DNA from: Tetragonia tetragonoides
Taxonomy: Eukaryota; Streptophyta; Magnoliopsida; Caryophyllales; Aizoaceae
Direction of reading: 5' to 3'
Assembly: GCA_038025085.1 (NCBI GenBank)
Contig: CM076154.1
Coordinates: forward strand, 35,196,501-35,260,500
Length of the DNA stretch: 64,000 nt
Both the position numbers and the translations under genes were made by a program. Positions 24,375-37,230 of this stretch are shown here, in pieces (the first letter of the stretch is position 1; every line of letters begins with the position of its first letter). The notes beneath the pieces are model-generated. The model searched no databases. It was given only the letters and a program-made list of their open reading frames with translations, and was not told the origin of the DNA.

Positions 24375-24630
24375 AAATGACATAATTCCACTGATTTTAA
24401 GGTCATATCATTGATTCTCACTGATTGAATAAGATTCTGTCACTGATTTTCATTGATTCAATAAGGTTCTTCCACTGATTTGCACTAATTCAATAAGGTC
24501 ATGTCCACTGATTCTGTGAGTAGGAATATGGGTCATGTCACTGATTTTCACTAATTGAGTAAGGTCATGCCACTGATTCTCACTGATTCAATGAGGTCTA
24601 GCTACTGATTCTCACATTGAATAAGATCAA
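24375..24630 (+). repeat. CACTGATT minisatellite, locus 1
   Basis: Degenerate units of about 35 bp built on 'cactgattctcactgattga' and 'ataaggtcatg'. The same family recurs at 38825-39285 and, inverted, at 51575-51905. Confidence 0.85.
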
Positions 24631-24795
24631 ATAAGTGAAAAAAACACACCCTAACTAGATACATTAACTTGATCTTTGAGATTAGACCCACTTAATTGTT
24701 TAAAGTCAACACATTTGTATGAATACTATATTTTAAAAATAATTGGGATTTAGCTGCGGAAAATACAGGTAGATTACATGATGTAATCTTTAAAT

Positions 24796-25370
24796 GCAAA
24801 ACCCACCGCTATGTAGCTTTAGCGTCCGAGGTAAAATAACCCTAGACCCTGAGTGAATATTAGCGGCGGAATTTATCAATCTGCCGCTGAGCTCAGCGGC
24901 GGGTCATTTGCTTTCTGTCGTTGGCAATTTGAAAGGAAAAATAATAAAACAAATAAATTTGGCAGGAGGGGGGTCGCGTCCCTACTCCCTAGGCGTCTAA
25001 TTAGTCAGCTACACAACACACCTCCAACCACTCACGCGGGAAGTCTCCTTGTTTGCCCACACGCGCGACGTGAAGCCTGAAATTGCTTGTAAAACCCGCC
25101 GCTATGTAGCTTTTTAGCGTCCGAGGTAAAATAACCCTAGACCCTGAGTGAATATTAGCGGCGGAATTTATCAATCTGCCGCTGAGCTCAGCGGCGGGTC
25201 ATTTGCTTTCTGTCGTTGGCAATTTGAAAGGAAAAATAATAAAACAAATAAATTTGGCAGGAGGGGGGTCGCGTCCCTACTCCCTAGGCGTCTAATTAGT
25301 CAGCTACACAACACACCTCCAACCATTCACGACGTGAAGCCTGAAATTGCTTGTGTGAGGGCTCGAACTC
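24796..25370 (+). repeat. 295-bp direct tandem duplication
   Basis: Two nearly identical units (start of the shared open frame at 24853 and 25148, exactly 295 bp apart). Each holds a perfect 16-bp palindrome CCGCTGAGCTCAGCGG (24884-24899 and 25179-25194) and GCGGCGG motifs. Each also has an open frame beginning MNISGGIYQSAAELSGG. The second unit lacks a short segment near its end. The high identity points to a recent duplication. The frame has no recognised homologue and is probably not a gene. Confidence 0.9.
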
Positions 25371-25579
25371 GGCACACTTGTGAGGAAAGTAGGAGTACTA
25401 CCAGCGCGCCTCACACGTTCCTATACTATATCATCATCTTGTATTATACTTATACCAGCGCGCTTCAATCTTGTGAATAGAAAAACGATTTATTTGGAGC
25501 ACTTTGCCCTATCATGGGCCGATCCATTACTAACAAAATTAGGCATGACTCAAAGGACGGTTGTGAATTGGAGTTTAAC

Positions 25580-25602
25580 AATAATAATAATAATAATAAT
25601 AA
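25580..25602. repeat. (AAT)n microsatellite
   Basis: About eight AAT units. Confidence 0.9.
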
Positions 25603-26360
25603 GTAAAACAATTACTTTATTTCTTAAGTACCAAATGCCAACTCAAAGGAATTTAACATTAATTCCAAGTGCTAGTAATTAATATCATAACTTACACACG
25701 AAGGCTATGGACTCTTTTTTTATTTTTCTTTCTTTTCTTAGCTTTCTAAGAAAATTGTTGGGATGTATGATTTAAGTCCAACCCAATAATTAAGTTGGTC
25801 CATTTGCCTACTTTGATGACCAACTTTATTTGGTTGATGTAGCAGCGTTATAAGTTTCTTAATTTATTATGATTTTTTTTAAATATGAGAGGAACGAGAG
25901 TATTTCCAATGTAAGATTTTTAGAGAGATTTGTGAAATAAAAAAACTTTGCCAAAAAAGTTTTACCCATACTGACAAATCTAAAAACAAAGATTTGCAGC
26001 ATGATCTTTTTCTAAATTAGTCCCTTCATTAGAAGGTTATTGGAGGCTTATAGTATGTATTTGGAGAACTAGGAAGGCAGAGGTAATATTCATACATTGA
26101 TGATGTAGTATAACGACACAAGTATAATAAACCTACTTAGAACATTGTAGCATTAAAAATATTCTTATCGAACTGCCTTTTTGGGGCTAGTATTTATTTT
26201 ATTTTTGTAAGGAAAATAGGGCCAACCAGGCACTATACAACTACTTGTATATTGATAGCATCATTATGAACCAAACTTGCATCCAAGTCTGAAAACACTA
26301 ACACACCCTCCCAAAATCAATGACCAACTTTCCATATCCCACAACGAGCAAGCTCATCCA

Positions 26361-26959
26361 TAGATGTGGCAATCGGACGAATTGGGTCGGGTTTGGGTCG
26401 GGTATTTTCGGTTTCGGGTTATTACGGGTTTGGGTAATATTTTGTCAAAGAGTGATCAGGACGGGTTGGGACGAGTCAGATTGATTCGGGTTTATCCCCA
26501 TGTCAGGTTATGAGTCAACTCGGATCGGGTTAGTTCGGATTTCGGTTAAGTCGGACTCGGGTTAGATGAGTTTTCAGGTCATATCAGGTCAAATTTAATT
26601 TATGTTTCAGAGCATATAAAGTCGAAAATAATATGAAAGCCCAATTTCAAATGAAATTTTTCAATGATAAGGACCACATGTATATTTAGTTAATGTTTTC
26701 TCAATCATTTTGAATATTATGTCATCATGAGCGGATATATTCGGGTTTTGAATAGAGTCGTTTCGGATTCATTTCGGTTTCAAATAACTTCGGGTTGGAT
26801 ATTATCGGTTCGGTTCAGTTCGGAGAATGGGTGTTGTCGGGTGTCAGGTTGGATCGGATCGGTTCCGAATAACGATAATTGATACATTTTCAATTATTGG
26901 ACGGGTCTGATATCAGACGGGTCGATTATCTCAATTCGGGTCGGAATTTGCAAGCTCTA
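26361..26959. mobile_element. hAT-like non-autonomous element rich in TCGGGT motifs
   Basis: Resembles 43477-44046 and 49111-50040: short inverted ends ('tagatgtggcaat' against 'ttgcaagctcta') around a body of degenerate 'tcgggt' and 'cggttcgg' motifs. No clean 8-bp target duplication was seen here, so this is a weaker call. Confidence 0.55.
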
Positions 26960-27060
26960 CGGTCATGCAATACAATTACTCACGCGGAATATGCGAACCC
27001 CTCTCTTTCTCTCTCCTTTTCCTCACACTCCTCGGTTATCTTCGTCTGTTTACAAAAATT

Positions 27061-27493
27061 TGTGTGGACTTAGTCCATGGTAGACCAATACTTGGAGTCA
27101 TCTCCTATTTTACCTGGAGCCACCCCCCTTTAAACGTGGAGTCACCCCTACTTCACCTACAGCTACCTCTCAAATTTATACTTGGCACCACCCCCTATTT
27201 CACCAGGAGTCACCCCCTATTTTACCTGGAGCCACCCCCCTTTAAAAGTGGAGCCACCCCTATTTCACCTACAACCACCTCTCAAATTTATACTTGGCAC
27301 CACCCCCTATTTCACCTGGAGCCACCCCCTACTTTACCTGGAGCCACCCCTTACTTCACCTGGAGTCACCCCTTAACATTTCTCAAAATGATTTCACCTG
27401 GAGCCACCTCTCTACTTTACCTGGAGCCACCCCCTACTTCACCTGAAGCCACCCCTCAAAAAAACTTAGTCCACGGTGAACTAAGTCCACACA
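27061..27493. mobile_element. MITE with a minisatellite core, copy 1
   Basis: Inverted ends 'tgtgtggacttagtcca' and 'gaactaagtccacaca' enclose about 15 degenerate repeats of a 21-25-bp unit ('tttcacctggagccacccc'). The repeats leave long open frames with a repetitive translation (such as YLEPPPTSPEATP) that are by-products. A second, diverged copy lies at 27793-28425. Confidence 0.8.
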
Positions 27494-27792
27494 AGACATG
27501 CCGTCGTCTGTTATACTTTGTGAGCAACGTCATAATGGACAACTTGTCCACAATGGGCCCAAGCAATCATTAGGCCATGATAATTGTTCCCTTGGCGGAT
27601 GACTGTGCTGCAATCTTAGTGAACTGATCGTTGGGCCGAGCCCACGATATTGTAGGCCAAACAATCAGACCGGACCTAGCCCGCTTGGAGTTTCCGGTGG
27701 GCCAACACAGGTTTTCGGGGCAAATTTTCGGTATTTTTCTAATACCCTTTAATTAACCATCATTATTGATATTATGTTTAATACAAAAATTT

Positions 27793-28425
27793 TTGTTGAC
27801 TTAGTTTTTTTTTTTTTTTTTGGTGATAAGGAAGGTGTTAGTCGCCCAAACAAAAACTAAAAATTACATTAATCTCATTCTAGGCTTTGCGACCCCAGTA
27901 AGATCTGTAAAAAGGACTTCCATCATACTATGGATCGGGGCCTCAAACTCTCTAAACAAGTCAGTAATGAGGAAACTATAATTTGCAAGCCATCCACAGC
28001 CGAGTTAGCCTCACGATAAATATGTCGAACCTTGATCATCCAATGCGTTGTATGAATGAGTTCCTTGCACCTCTCCAAAGTGAAGTAGTGAGGGCTGAAC
28101 TGAGGTGTTGGAACCTGGAGCATTTTAAATGCCATTTTTGAGTCTGTTTCGATAATACTTGGAGTCACTCTCTACTTTATCTGGAACCACCCCCTCTAAT
28201 ATTGGAGTCACTCCTACTTCACCTAAAACCATTGCTCAAATTTATACGTGGCACCATCCCTATTTTACCTGGACCCTCTACTTTACCTGGAGTCACCCCC
28301 TACTTCACCTGTAGTCACCCCTCAAAATTACTTTACCTAAAACAACCCTTCTACTTTACCTGGAATCACCCCCTACTTCATTTGGAACCACCTCTCAAAA
28401 TTACTTAGTGACTAAATTCACATAA
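27793..28425. mobile_element. MITE with a minisatellite core, copy 2, split by a LINE fragment
   Basis: The left end 'tgttgacttag' (27794-27804) matches copy 1. The body resumes at about 28158 ('aatacttggagtcac') with the same CCACCCC-type minisatellite, ending near 'gtgactaaattcacat'. The gap is filled by a minus-strand LINE fragment, so this copy was already in place when the LINE landed. Confidence 0.75.
27805..28157 (-). mobile_element. 5'-truncated LINE 3' end (RNase H region), minus orientation
   Basis: The reverse strand encodes 'ETDSKMAFKML' and 'IKVRHIYREANSAVDGL', typical of the RNase H-like end of plant L1 elements. A T run at about 27806-27822 is its reversed poly(A) tail. The frame is broken after the RNase H motifs. 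Confidence 0.8.
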
Positions 28426-29054
28426 TGACATGCTGCATAATTATATTATCTACAAAATAAAAAACAAATTACAATAAGCAAAATAATATGAAAACATAGC
28501 AAAGAAAAAAGAAAAAAAAAAACATAGCAAAAATCAATTGAAAGAGAAATTTTGGCTATTCAGGCCAAGCTGAAGGGTTTTGCCTTTGGGTGCAAGTTCA
28601 GGCTGAGTAATTTTATGAGGTCTAAAGTATTAAAAGAAGACGATATATTTTTTTTTTTACCTGAATTAAAAGAAGACGATATTGCTGTGTAATATTACAC
28701 TAGTATGGGACTAGTACCGCAAATTTTTATATACTCCCACTTCCACGGAGCTGCGTGGAGTTGGGAGGGGCAGGTGAGGTCCACGGGCAGGAAAGAGAGA
28801 GAATGGGCAGGAGAGAGAAAGAGAGAAAAGGAGAAAGATTCTATATAGCTAGGTGGAAAGGGGATTATAACTCACCTATTGGACTAGTACGCATATAGAT
28901 CGGAGTGTGATATTATTGATCGTTTTGCAAGAAACTACCTTGGAACCCGAGGTTGGCTTAAAATTGCGCAATTTCTTGGCTGCACTTGGCTGCATCAATA
29001 AGCGCGCGTGGCACACACGCGCCCCCGTGTCAATTTTTATTTTGTTTTGTATAA

Positions 29055-29480
29055 TTTTTCTTTTAGCTAAAGACCTATACTTCATTATCAAACAACCGCC
29101 ACTTGATTATCGACCCAACACCGTTTTTGTATATAAAAAAAGTTTTTTTTTAATTTTTTTTACGAAAGACCTATACTTCATTATCAAATAATCGTCACTT
29201 CATTATCAAATAATCGTCACTTCATTATCGTATACCACTATTCATTATTATCAACACACCCCGCTTCATTTACTATCAACACATCATCACTTTATTACTA
29301 GATAACCACTACTTCATTACCATACACCCACTTCTCTACTACAAGTCTACAACACACCACTTCATTACAACTACACTAAATAATGTAATGACAATGTAAT
29401 GAAGTGACGGTTATAAAGTAATGAAGCCACAGTTGTAAAATAATGAAGTAACAGCTACAAAGTAATGAAGTGAAGTTCAT
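29055..29480. repeat. Minisatellite with a strand switch (fold-back structure)
   Basis: The left part repeats 'cacttcattatcaaataatcg' units. From about 29385 the units appear inverted ('gtaatgaagtgacggttata'), so single strands could fold back. Long A/T runs border both sides. No gene is present. Confidence 0.7.
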
Positions 29481-29557
29481 TCACGGAAACAAAAAGTATT
29501 TTGAAAACTTTTTTTTAAAAAATAATAAAATAAAATTAAAAAAAAAAAACTGATGGT

Positions 29558-29574
29558 GTAGCCAATTTGGCTAC
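29558..29574. repeat. Near-perfect 17-bp palindrome, second copy
   Basis: Identical to 20777-20793. A diverged version ('tatagccaacttacctaca') follows at about 29602. Confidence 0.5.
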
Positions 29575-29639
29575 ACTAGGGTGTAGTGAAGAACCATTGG
29601 GTATAGCCAACTTACCTACACCGATACATTATTTTTATT

Positions 29640-30614
29640 TTATTTATTTTTTAAATTTTTGCAAAATATAGTCCAATTCATTAATACTAAATTATTAATC
29701 CACTATTTCATTGTAATAAACCCTCTGCTTATTGTGCGTGTAGCAAAATTACTAGGATCATAGCAAGAATACAATTGTAGTGAAAACTGAGAGAAAGCAC
29801 AATTAGGATAAATCACTGTAACTTAGGGAGGGAAAATCTAAACTTATTTGGTCTAAAAATTGCTGAAATGAATTGAAATTTTTTTATTTGAATTAAATTG
29901 AATAAAATTCTCCACCTTGACCTTTGACCATTTGTAATCGTCAAAAGATATTTAATATTAGACTTATTTTAAATATGTGTTGAAATGTTTTCAAGGACAC
30001 ATATTTCATGATTAATTTATTTTGCAATAAAAAATTATTATAAACTATTATTTTTGATGTGAAGTAAAGTGAACTAAATTGAACTTACATGAACTTAAAA
30101 TAAGTTGAGAAAAAGAGAGCCTATATTGTCAGGTAGGAAATAGAAAAGATAAAAGAAGAATAATGGGTCTTGGCTAAATTTGCGAACATCAAACAAGATG
30201 CACCCAATAATTAAGATTTCACGCTAAGACTAGCTTGCAATTGCACGCTTACTTTCCTTTCACTTAGTCATGATTAGGGTCATTTAAAAATGTCTAAATT
30301 CGAGCATTCAATCCAAAAATTCGAAAATATCTGAATTAAATATGATAATGATGTAAAATTTGGAGTGTAGTTCTTACACCTATTACATGGACAACTAACT
30401 TTACAACTCTTGTTCTTGACAATTATTCAATGATCCCACTTCACATCTGAAATAACTTCATAGACCTTTTCAATCTCAATGACCAGTCACAATAATTTTT
30501 TTTCCCCTTCACAATTTTGTTTTTCTCTTTCTTATGAAGGTAAGGAATAAGTAATATGGACTCTAGAATGATTTAAGTCATCCTATAAATAAGTAAAAAG
30601 TCTCCTAATAATAA
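29640..30614. other. Intergenic stretch with no recognised gene
   Basis: AT-rich DNA downstream of TBL copy 5, with no open frame or repeat boundary that could be supported. Confidence 0.55.
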
Positions 30615-33600
30615 CTAGACATAAAAAAGTGAAGCATACAATAATCTATTCCAAGTATCTGGTAAGCCAGGTAAACACCAATGACCACAATCAATTTTTT
30701 TCACCCCATCTTTCCCTTGTAAGGTTGTATAATCTGATGGATGTGCATCGGATCTATATTGCGTCAATTTGGTTATGTTCAAGTATTTTACTTGAAATTT
30801 GGTCATCCTTTTGATTATTTTCTCAGTACTCTTGACAAATTCCTTAGGGATACGTGATTCAAAGGATGCAATATCCTTTTCCTTGATTGGTTGGCTGAAG
30901 TACTTTTTGCAATAAAATGTTGAGTAATGTGTCTCAGAATTGCTCCTAAAAACGACCGTTGTTTTCTTTGGATCCACATTGTTTTCCATCCATTTTGCCC
31001 ATGTTTTCATAGCTCTATCATGTGCAACATCTCTTGACATTTTCTCTATTAATTCTCCTTTGTACTCGTACACATTCCACCTGCATTTTTAACATGTAAA
31101 ACCGCCAAATTCAACAACCATGTACTAGAAACAAGAAATTGCATTGGTCTTTATCCCAATTTAAAAACGTACAAATCAATATGAAATATAAGGATTATGA
31201 TTTATGTTAGGAATGAATTCATACGTACAACGAGATAATAACAAAATATTAAAGAACAAAACATCAAAAAATAGTGATAAATTAAGTAAATTGCAAAAGT
31301 TGTGACCCCAAGTAATAAAGCAAACTTTTCAATTTAAGTCGGTGTTAAATGAGACAAACTAGAGAAACGACTATCTCCACACTCAAATTGCCAAATGTGT
31401 CTCATTCTCTCTACTCTTTCTTTGGAATGTGTAGCATAAGATTAAAAAGGATGTGGGGAATAGTCGTTCCCAAAATTATTAACAGAAAGTATATTATTAT
31501 AATTGCATTATTACAACGTGATCGACAGAGTAGGAGTCAGTTGGTTGCAGTACAAATTGATGCGTCAATTAACATTTAGCATACTACATTTGCAGTTTGT
31601 GTAAAAAGTGTTTCCTAAATTTGTATATAATTAATGATTACTAAATTAGCATTATAACTTATAAGTTGGTGTCGTTATTTAGCATACTTTTTTTATTTTT
31701 TTTTGATAATTATGTTATTTAGCATACTTTTCACCAACTCTCGATTCTCAGTGCAAAATTTCACTAATTATTGCAAAAATAACACCAACTCACGCAAAGG
31801 TGTACTTGATATACTACACCCTTTTTATGAGTTGATGTTATTTTTTCATCTAGTGAAAGTTTATGCCAAACGTTGGTGTTAATTTAGCCAATTTTTTCCA
31901 CTTTACTTTTTATCTTTCCATTGAGTCTCAAAATGTTATTTCCACAAGCTATTGAAAAATTTGAAATAGCATTGTTTAAATTAGAATATGTGATGACCAA
32001 AAGTCCAAAATGCATAAGAAAAATGAGTACAATAATTCATTAAATCATTTTTCCCGTTAACCCCACCAATAATGAAGAAGGTAGTTGAGCTACTACTTAC
32101 GCTTTTACACTGTCCTCATGAGTCCACCAATGCCAGGAATTGAATACCATAATATCAGCCCCTTTCCACTGCTCTGATGAAGATGAAATCCTGTCAAGTG
32201 CAAGAACTTTGCGACCGCTTTTATGTGCTAAGTCTAGTTCAACTAAAAATGCACTCCACTCAAAATCCAATGTAAAGTTATAGTCCTGCAACCAACCAAC
32301 AAATTAATTAAACTAATAACCTTTAATCAATGGCTCGTAATATTATTATCCGACCATAAAACACAACTATCAGGTCACTTATTCCATATTCGAGTATATA
32401 AACGAGTTTAACCTTTTAATATTGGACTTGGCAATATACGAGAACATAAAACACAATTGTCAGGTCATTAATTTCATATACGAAAACATAAAAGGAGCTC
32501 AGCCTGTCAAATATCGAACCTGACAAAAGTATTTTATGATTTGGCAATAACATCACCTTAATCAAAATGAACAATAATATGAAGATCGAAGGTATCTAAA
32601 TAAAAAAATTGACACCCTTTAATCAAGGACTCGTAATGTTATTGGCCGACTATAAAACACAATTGTCAGGTCGTTTGTTCCATTGACAAAAATATAAAAA
32701 AAAGTTTAGCCTTTCAATAATGAACATGACAATAGTATTTAATGATCCGGCAATAACATCACCGGCCTTAATGAAAATGAAGATCGAGGTATACTATTAA
32801 CCTTTGCTTTGAAGGATTTTCCACCGGTTAATTGAACGCTAGAGGGATCAGAAATTGAAGACTGAAGAAGACAACAAAGAGACTGCCACATATTTTTGTT
32901 TAGTGAATCTCCAACAATGATCATCCTCTTGTTCCTTAGCCTTTCAAGCATATCTGTTCCATTAAATCTTCACCGCGAATAAACCTTTAAAAATTAATTA
33001 ACCAAAAAGAAGCTAAGCAATTTTAGGTAATTAAATGTACAAAAATAACACCTTAGATAGATGTACATCTTCAATACTTACAATGGAATTTCACAATCTT
33101 TAGCTTCCCATCTCCACTTCAAATACCCTGTATCCGGTTTCTGATTCTCTATACAATGAAAACTTGCAGCCGCGAATTGACACTTTTCGTAGTCAGGATT
33201 TTGTTCAGGGTGGTACACCCATCTACCGTCAAAAATGTTGCATTTCTTCTTAGTCGTAGTCGTCTTCTCATCATTTGACGGATTTGGTGACACCAAATCT
33301 GTCAAATTACTGATAACACCATCATTTTCTCTAGTGGGCGTTTGAGTAACGATGACATTATTATTAGCCTCCGGATTTGGTTTCCGGGGCTCGATAATAA
33401 TGTTAGTGTTGGTCGTAAGGGGATGAGGTTCACTCAAAGGAGGTACGACGAAATCGGGTTTTCGGGTGGTGGTAACATTTTTGGAAGGAGGATGGAGAAT
33501 AATGTTAACGGCTGTTGTAGGGAGATGATGAGGTTCACTGGAAACAGCTAAGAAACTCTGTTTTTGGCGGGCTTGGTGGTTGAGAATAGCCAGGAGAATT

Positions 33601-33668
33601 AGACACCCAACAAAGCTCCAAAGTATGCTCATTCCCCATCTTCTATTGATGGCTGAATTTCGCTCCAT
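30615..33668 (-). CDS. TBL: TBL copy 5, PMR5/TBL-type polysaccharide O-acetyltransferase
   Basis: Apparently intact 467-aa gene with exons 33082-33668, 32802-32967, 32101-32285 and 30615-31080. The start was set at the MERNSAINRRW methionine to match the paralogues; an in-frame ATG 12 codons upstream (33704) would lie closer to the TATA box and is less likely. The anchor is about residues 13-30. A long linker rich in Asn, Pro and Thr (to about residue 150) precedes [13 protein letters not shown]. Exon 2 is 166 bp rather than 163, one codon longer. Motifs are VGDSLNKNMW, HWWTH, YLNIT and DCGHWCLPG. It shares NKNMW with copy 6, suggesting these two are closest relatives. Confidence 0.93.
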
Positions 33669-33713
33669 TTTCCCAAAGTGATTTTTCAACAAGTGATGTG
33701 TCACTTGTTTGTG

Positions 33714-33719
33714 TTTATA
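33714..33719 (-). promoter_or_regulatory. Probable TATA box of TBL copy 5
   Basis: TATAAA on the minus strand, 46 bp before the chosen ATG, in the same 'actataaacac' context as copy 2. Confidence 0.6.
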
Positions 33720-34694
33720 GTAGAGTAGTAAATACTAGGTTGTCCACAAAAAATTAAAGAAGTATTGAAAAGGAAAGAGTAACAAAGTTTGAACTTTTTA
33801 AGAAATTATTGAGTAATTATTGTTGGCTAATTCTAGTATTGCTCCCTTTGATGGTCATTATTATTCCCTTAATTTTAGAAAGAAAAATTTGCAGAAAACC
33901 TCTACAAAATTAAACTTTTCTGGAATATCTTGTTTGCATGGAAACACCTAATAAAACTAAAGTTATTAAATTCTACTACTTTAATCCGGTCAATATATGG
34001 TGTTTTATTCCGTTTACCATTGAATTACGTTGAGTAACAACAAAATATAGCTTAAATATAAATTTTGAAAAAAAAAAAAGAAAATTAATTTTATAGCTCT
34101 TTTTTTTTTTTAGTTTGCTCGATATAATAGTAGTAGAAATTCAAATACTACATAAGAGCTAAGGCTCTATTCTCTTAAGTCTTAGGTTTTTTTTACTGAA
34201 CTTCTCTACACAAAATTGAATTGAATTTATTTGTACTGAACTGAAGTGCTTGTTACTAAACTAAACTCAAAGTTACTAAGCTAAACTGCACACTGAATTC
34301 GCAATAAGAAGTAAAAATATACCCCTTTTTTTTACCAATCTAAAATTGAGAAAGAAGTTGAAGAGAACAAGGTCTGAGCGCAAAACGCCAATAAACGACT
34401 ATAAGTCAATCGGAAAATTACTTAGGATAGTTATACTTAGATATTTTGTATTTATATTCGTTGTTTTTTGTGCAAAAAATTCTAATAGGTGTTTTTCCCC
34501 AAAAATGAGTTTATTAAATGTTTCGTAACAAAATCTTCTAGTATGATTAAAAAACGTAACGTGACTGAAATACCCCATAATAACATTCATAAATTTTCAG
34601 AACCCACATTAATAATTTTTATTTGACATGTTGAATGTTAATATCCCACATCTATTCATAATTCATCAAAAAATAATACTCTAATATATCATTA

Positions 34695-35946
34695 CTAGGT
34701 GGATGCCCGTGAGTATGCCCGTGCGTTGCACGGACTGTGATTTTATAATAAACTAATATAACGTGATTATCAATCTCATCGAAAAATAAAAGTGTAATTG
34801 TCACTTATGAAAAACTATTAGTAATATATGGATAAATATTTATATAATCCATTTAATATCATGAATGCCATATAATAAGATTACTACAACTTTATAGGGC
34901 ATCTTACTATCTAATTAAACTCTTATCATCAGTTTCAATTAACTATTAATTAACTCATCTCATACGTTACATGATCCAAGGGGTAATAGTTTCAAAGTCT
35001 TTCTATGCTTGATGTTGGTACGCCAATACTTTTATGTTGATATAAGTGTAAAACTAACATTCCAAAGATATGATCTTCTTTTATGGTAAAATCAGTTTAA
35101 ATGTCTAATATATACATAACTACTTTTCAAAAAATAAAGAAGTTTTAGACGTAAACGTTAGAATAGCAAAACATATATATCAATGCTTGCTTGTTGTTTC
35201 AAAGTTATATGTGGTCAAAGTACTGTCTTTAAAAACGCAAAAAGTCCAATGTAATTTTATTTGTGGTCCAGAGGGAGTACATTAATAATTATAAAGTTGA
35301 AGGGTACATAAATTGGAACCCTAAAATAGCATGGGGATCAGTATATTACGTACAGTTATAAATTCTACGTGATAATGGTAAAGTTTCCTATTAAAGATTG
35401 GACCTAGAATCATTTTAGATTCATCGTTTATTTCTTTATTCTACATATACTCTTTTTATTATATTTTACCTTGAAATTGCTTTTTAAATTTTTATAACTA
35501 ATATACATATCTTTTCTCTTATTTTTACATGCAACTCTTTAGTTGTATTAGCTTGTTAAGCTAATTACTGATTACCTTTTTAGGTGGACGCATCTAATGT
35601 TGTAAATCAAAAGAACATACTAAAAATGAGTCTCATTTTAAATGATATTTCGTACTCGTTCCAATGGTGTAAGAAATTTATATTCTTAAGCGGTGAAACG
35701 AAAGTTATATGCTTTTTAAAATCTAATAGTCTACTTTTTAATGATTTAGGAAAGTACAACTTTAGTATATATTATAAAACCTCTAATTAATAGTGTTTTC
35801 TTTAAGGATTTAGGAAAGTACAACTTTAATATATATTCTATACCAAAACATATATTTCTGTTTTATATTTATTTTAAAATTTTATTACAATGTCTCGCTT
35901 AGATGGATGCCTTCAATGCTGTCAGAAAATACATCTAATATATAGA
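34695..35946 (+). repeat. 1.3-kb dispersed repeat, copy B
   Basis: Full-length relative of 18357-19648, directly followed by copy C. It starts 'ctaggtggatgcccgtg' and holds internal restarts of the 'aggtggacgc' motif at about 35583 and a variant near the end. An open frame starting MDASNVVNQ (35584-35790) is shared with copy C. Confidence 0.85.
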
Positions 35947-37230
35947 TACAAGGTGGCCCATGAGTATGCCCGTGCGTTGCACGAACTGTGATTATATAAT
36001 AAAATTAATATAACGTGATTATTAATCTCATCGAAAAATCAAAGTGTAATCGTCACTTATGAAAAACTATAAGTAATATATGGATAAATATTTATATAAC
36101 CCATTTAACATCATGAATGCCATATAATAAGATTACTAAGACTTATAGGGCATCTTATCTAATGTAAATTCTTATCATCAATTTCAATTAACTATTAAAT
36201 AACTCATCCCATATGTTACATGATCCAAGAGGTAATAGTTTCGAAGTCTTTCTATCCTTAATGTTGGTATGTCAATACTCTTATGTTGATATAAGTTTAC
36301 AACTAACATTCCAAGGATATGATCCTGGCCTTCTTTTATGGTCAGTTTAAATGTCTAATGTATACATAACTATTTTTCAAAAAATAAAGAAGTTTTAGAC
36401 GTAAACCTTAGAATAGCAAAACATATTTCAATGCTTGCTTGTTTTTTCAAAGTTATATGCGGTCAAAGTACTGCCTTGAAGAACACAAAAAGTCCAATAT
36501 AATTTTATTTGTGGTCCGGAGGGACTACATTAATAATTATAAAGTTGAAGGGAACATAAATTGAAACCTTAAAATAACATGGGGGATCAGTATATTACGT
36601 ACAATTATAAAATTATACGTGATAATGGTAAATTTTCCTATTAAAAATTGTACCTAAAATTATTTTAGATTCATCCTTTATTTCACCAAAAATTATTTTA
36701 GATTCATCGTTTATTTCTTTATTCTACACATACTCTTTTCATTATATTTTACCTTGAGATTGCTTTTTAAATTTTTATAGGTAATATACATATCTTTCTC
36801 TTATTTTTACATGCAACTCTTTAGTTGTGTTAGCTTGTCAAGCTAATTACTGAGTACCTTTTTAGGTGGACGCATCTAATGTTGTAAATCAATATAATAT
36901 ACTACAAATGAGTCTCATTTTAAAGTATACTTCATACTCGTTCCAATGGTGTAAGAAATTTAATTTTTTAAGCGGTGAAACTCAAGTTATATGCTTTTTA
37001 AAATCTAATAGTCTACTCTTTAATGATTTAGGAAAGTACAACTTTAGTATATATTCTACAACCTAAAATTAATAGTGTACTCTCTAAGGTTTTAGGAAAG
37101 TACAACTTTAGTATATATTCTATACCAAAACATATTTTTCTATTTTCTATTTATTTTACAATTTTATTACCATGGTTCGCTTAGGTGGACGCCTCCATTG
37201 CTGTCAGAAAATGCCTCTGATATATAGATA
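35947..37230 (+). repeat. 1.3-kb dispersed repeat, copy C
   Basis: Head-to-tail with copy B, so the pair forms a tandem dimer upstream of TBL copy 5. It starts 'aaggtggcccatgag' and ends 'tatatagata', followed by 'ctagtaatgatgcccgtgca', the start of yet another related end. The open frame at 36866-37066 parallels that of copy B. Confidence 0.85.

Noticed and set aside
26965..27573. 202-codon open frame with repeated YLEPPP-type units
   Set aside because: It follows the minisatellite inside a MITE; the repeat period keeps the frame open by chance and no domain is recognisable.
29160..29470. Regularly spaced short repeats that could look like a CRISPR array
   Set aside because: Plant nuclear context, degenerate repeats without unique spacers, and a strand switch; it is a minisatellite.
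33669..33704. Upstream in-frame ATG giving a 12-residue extension of TBL copy 5
   Set aside because: All paralogues start at the MEx-N/S residues just before the anchor, and the upstream ATG lies only about 10 bp after the TATA box.
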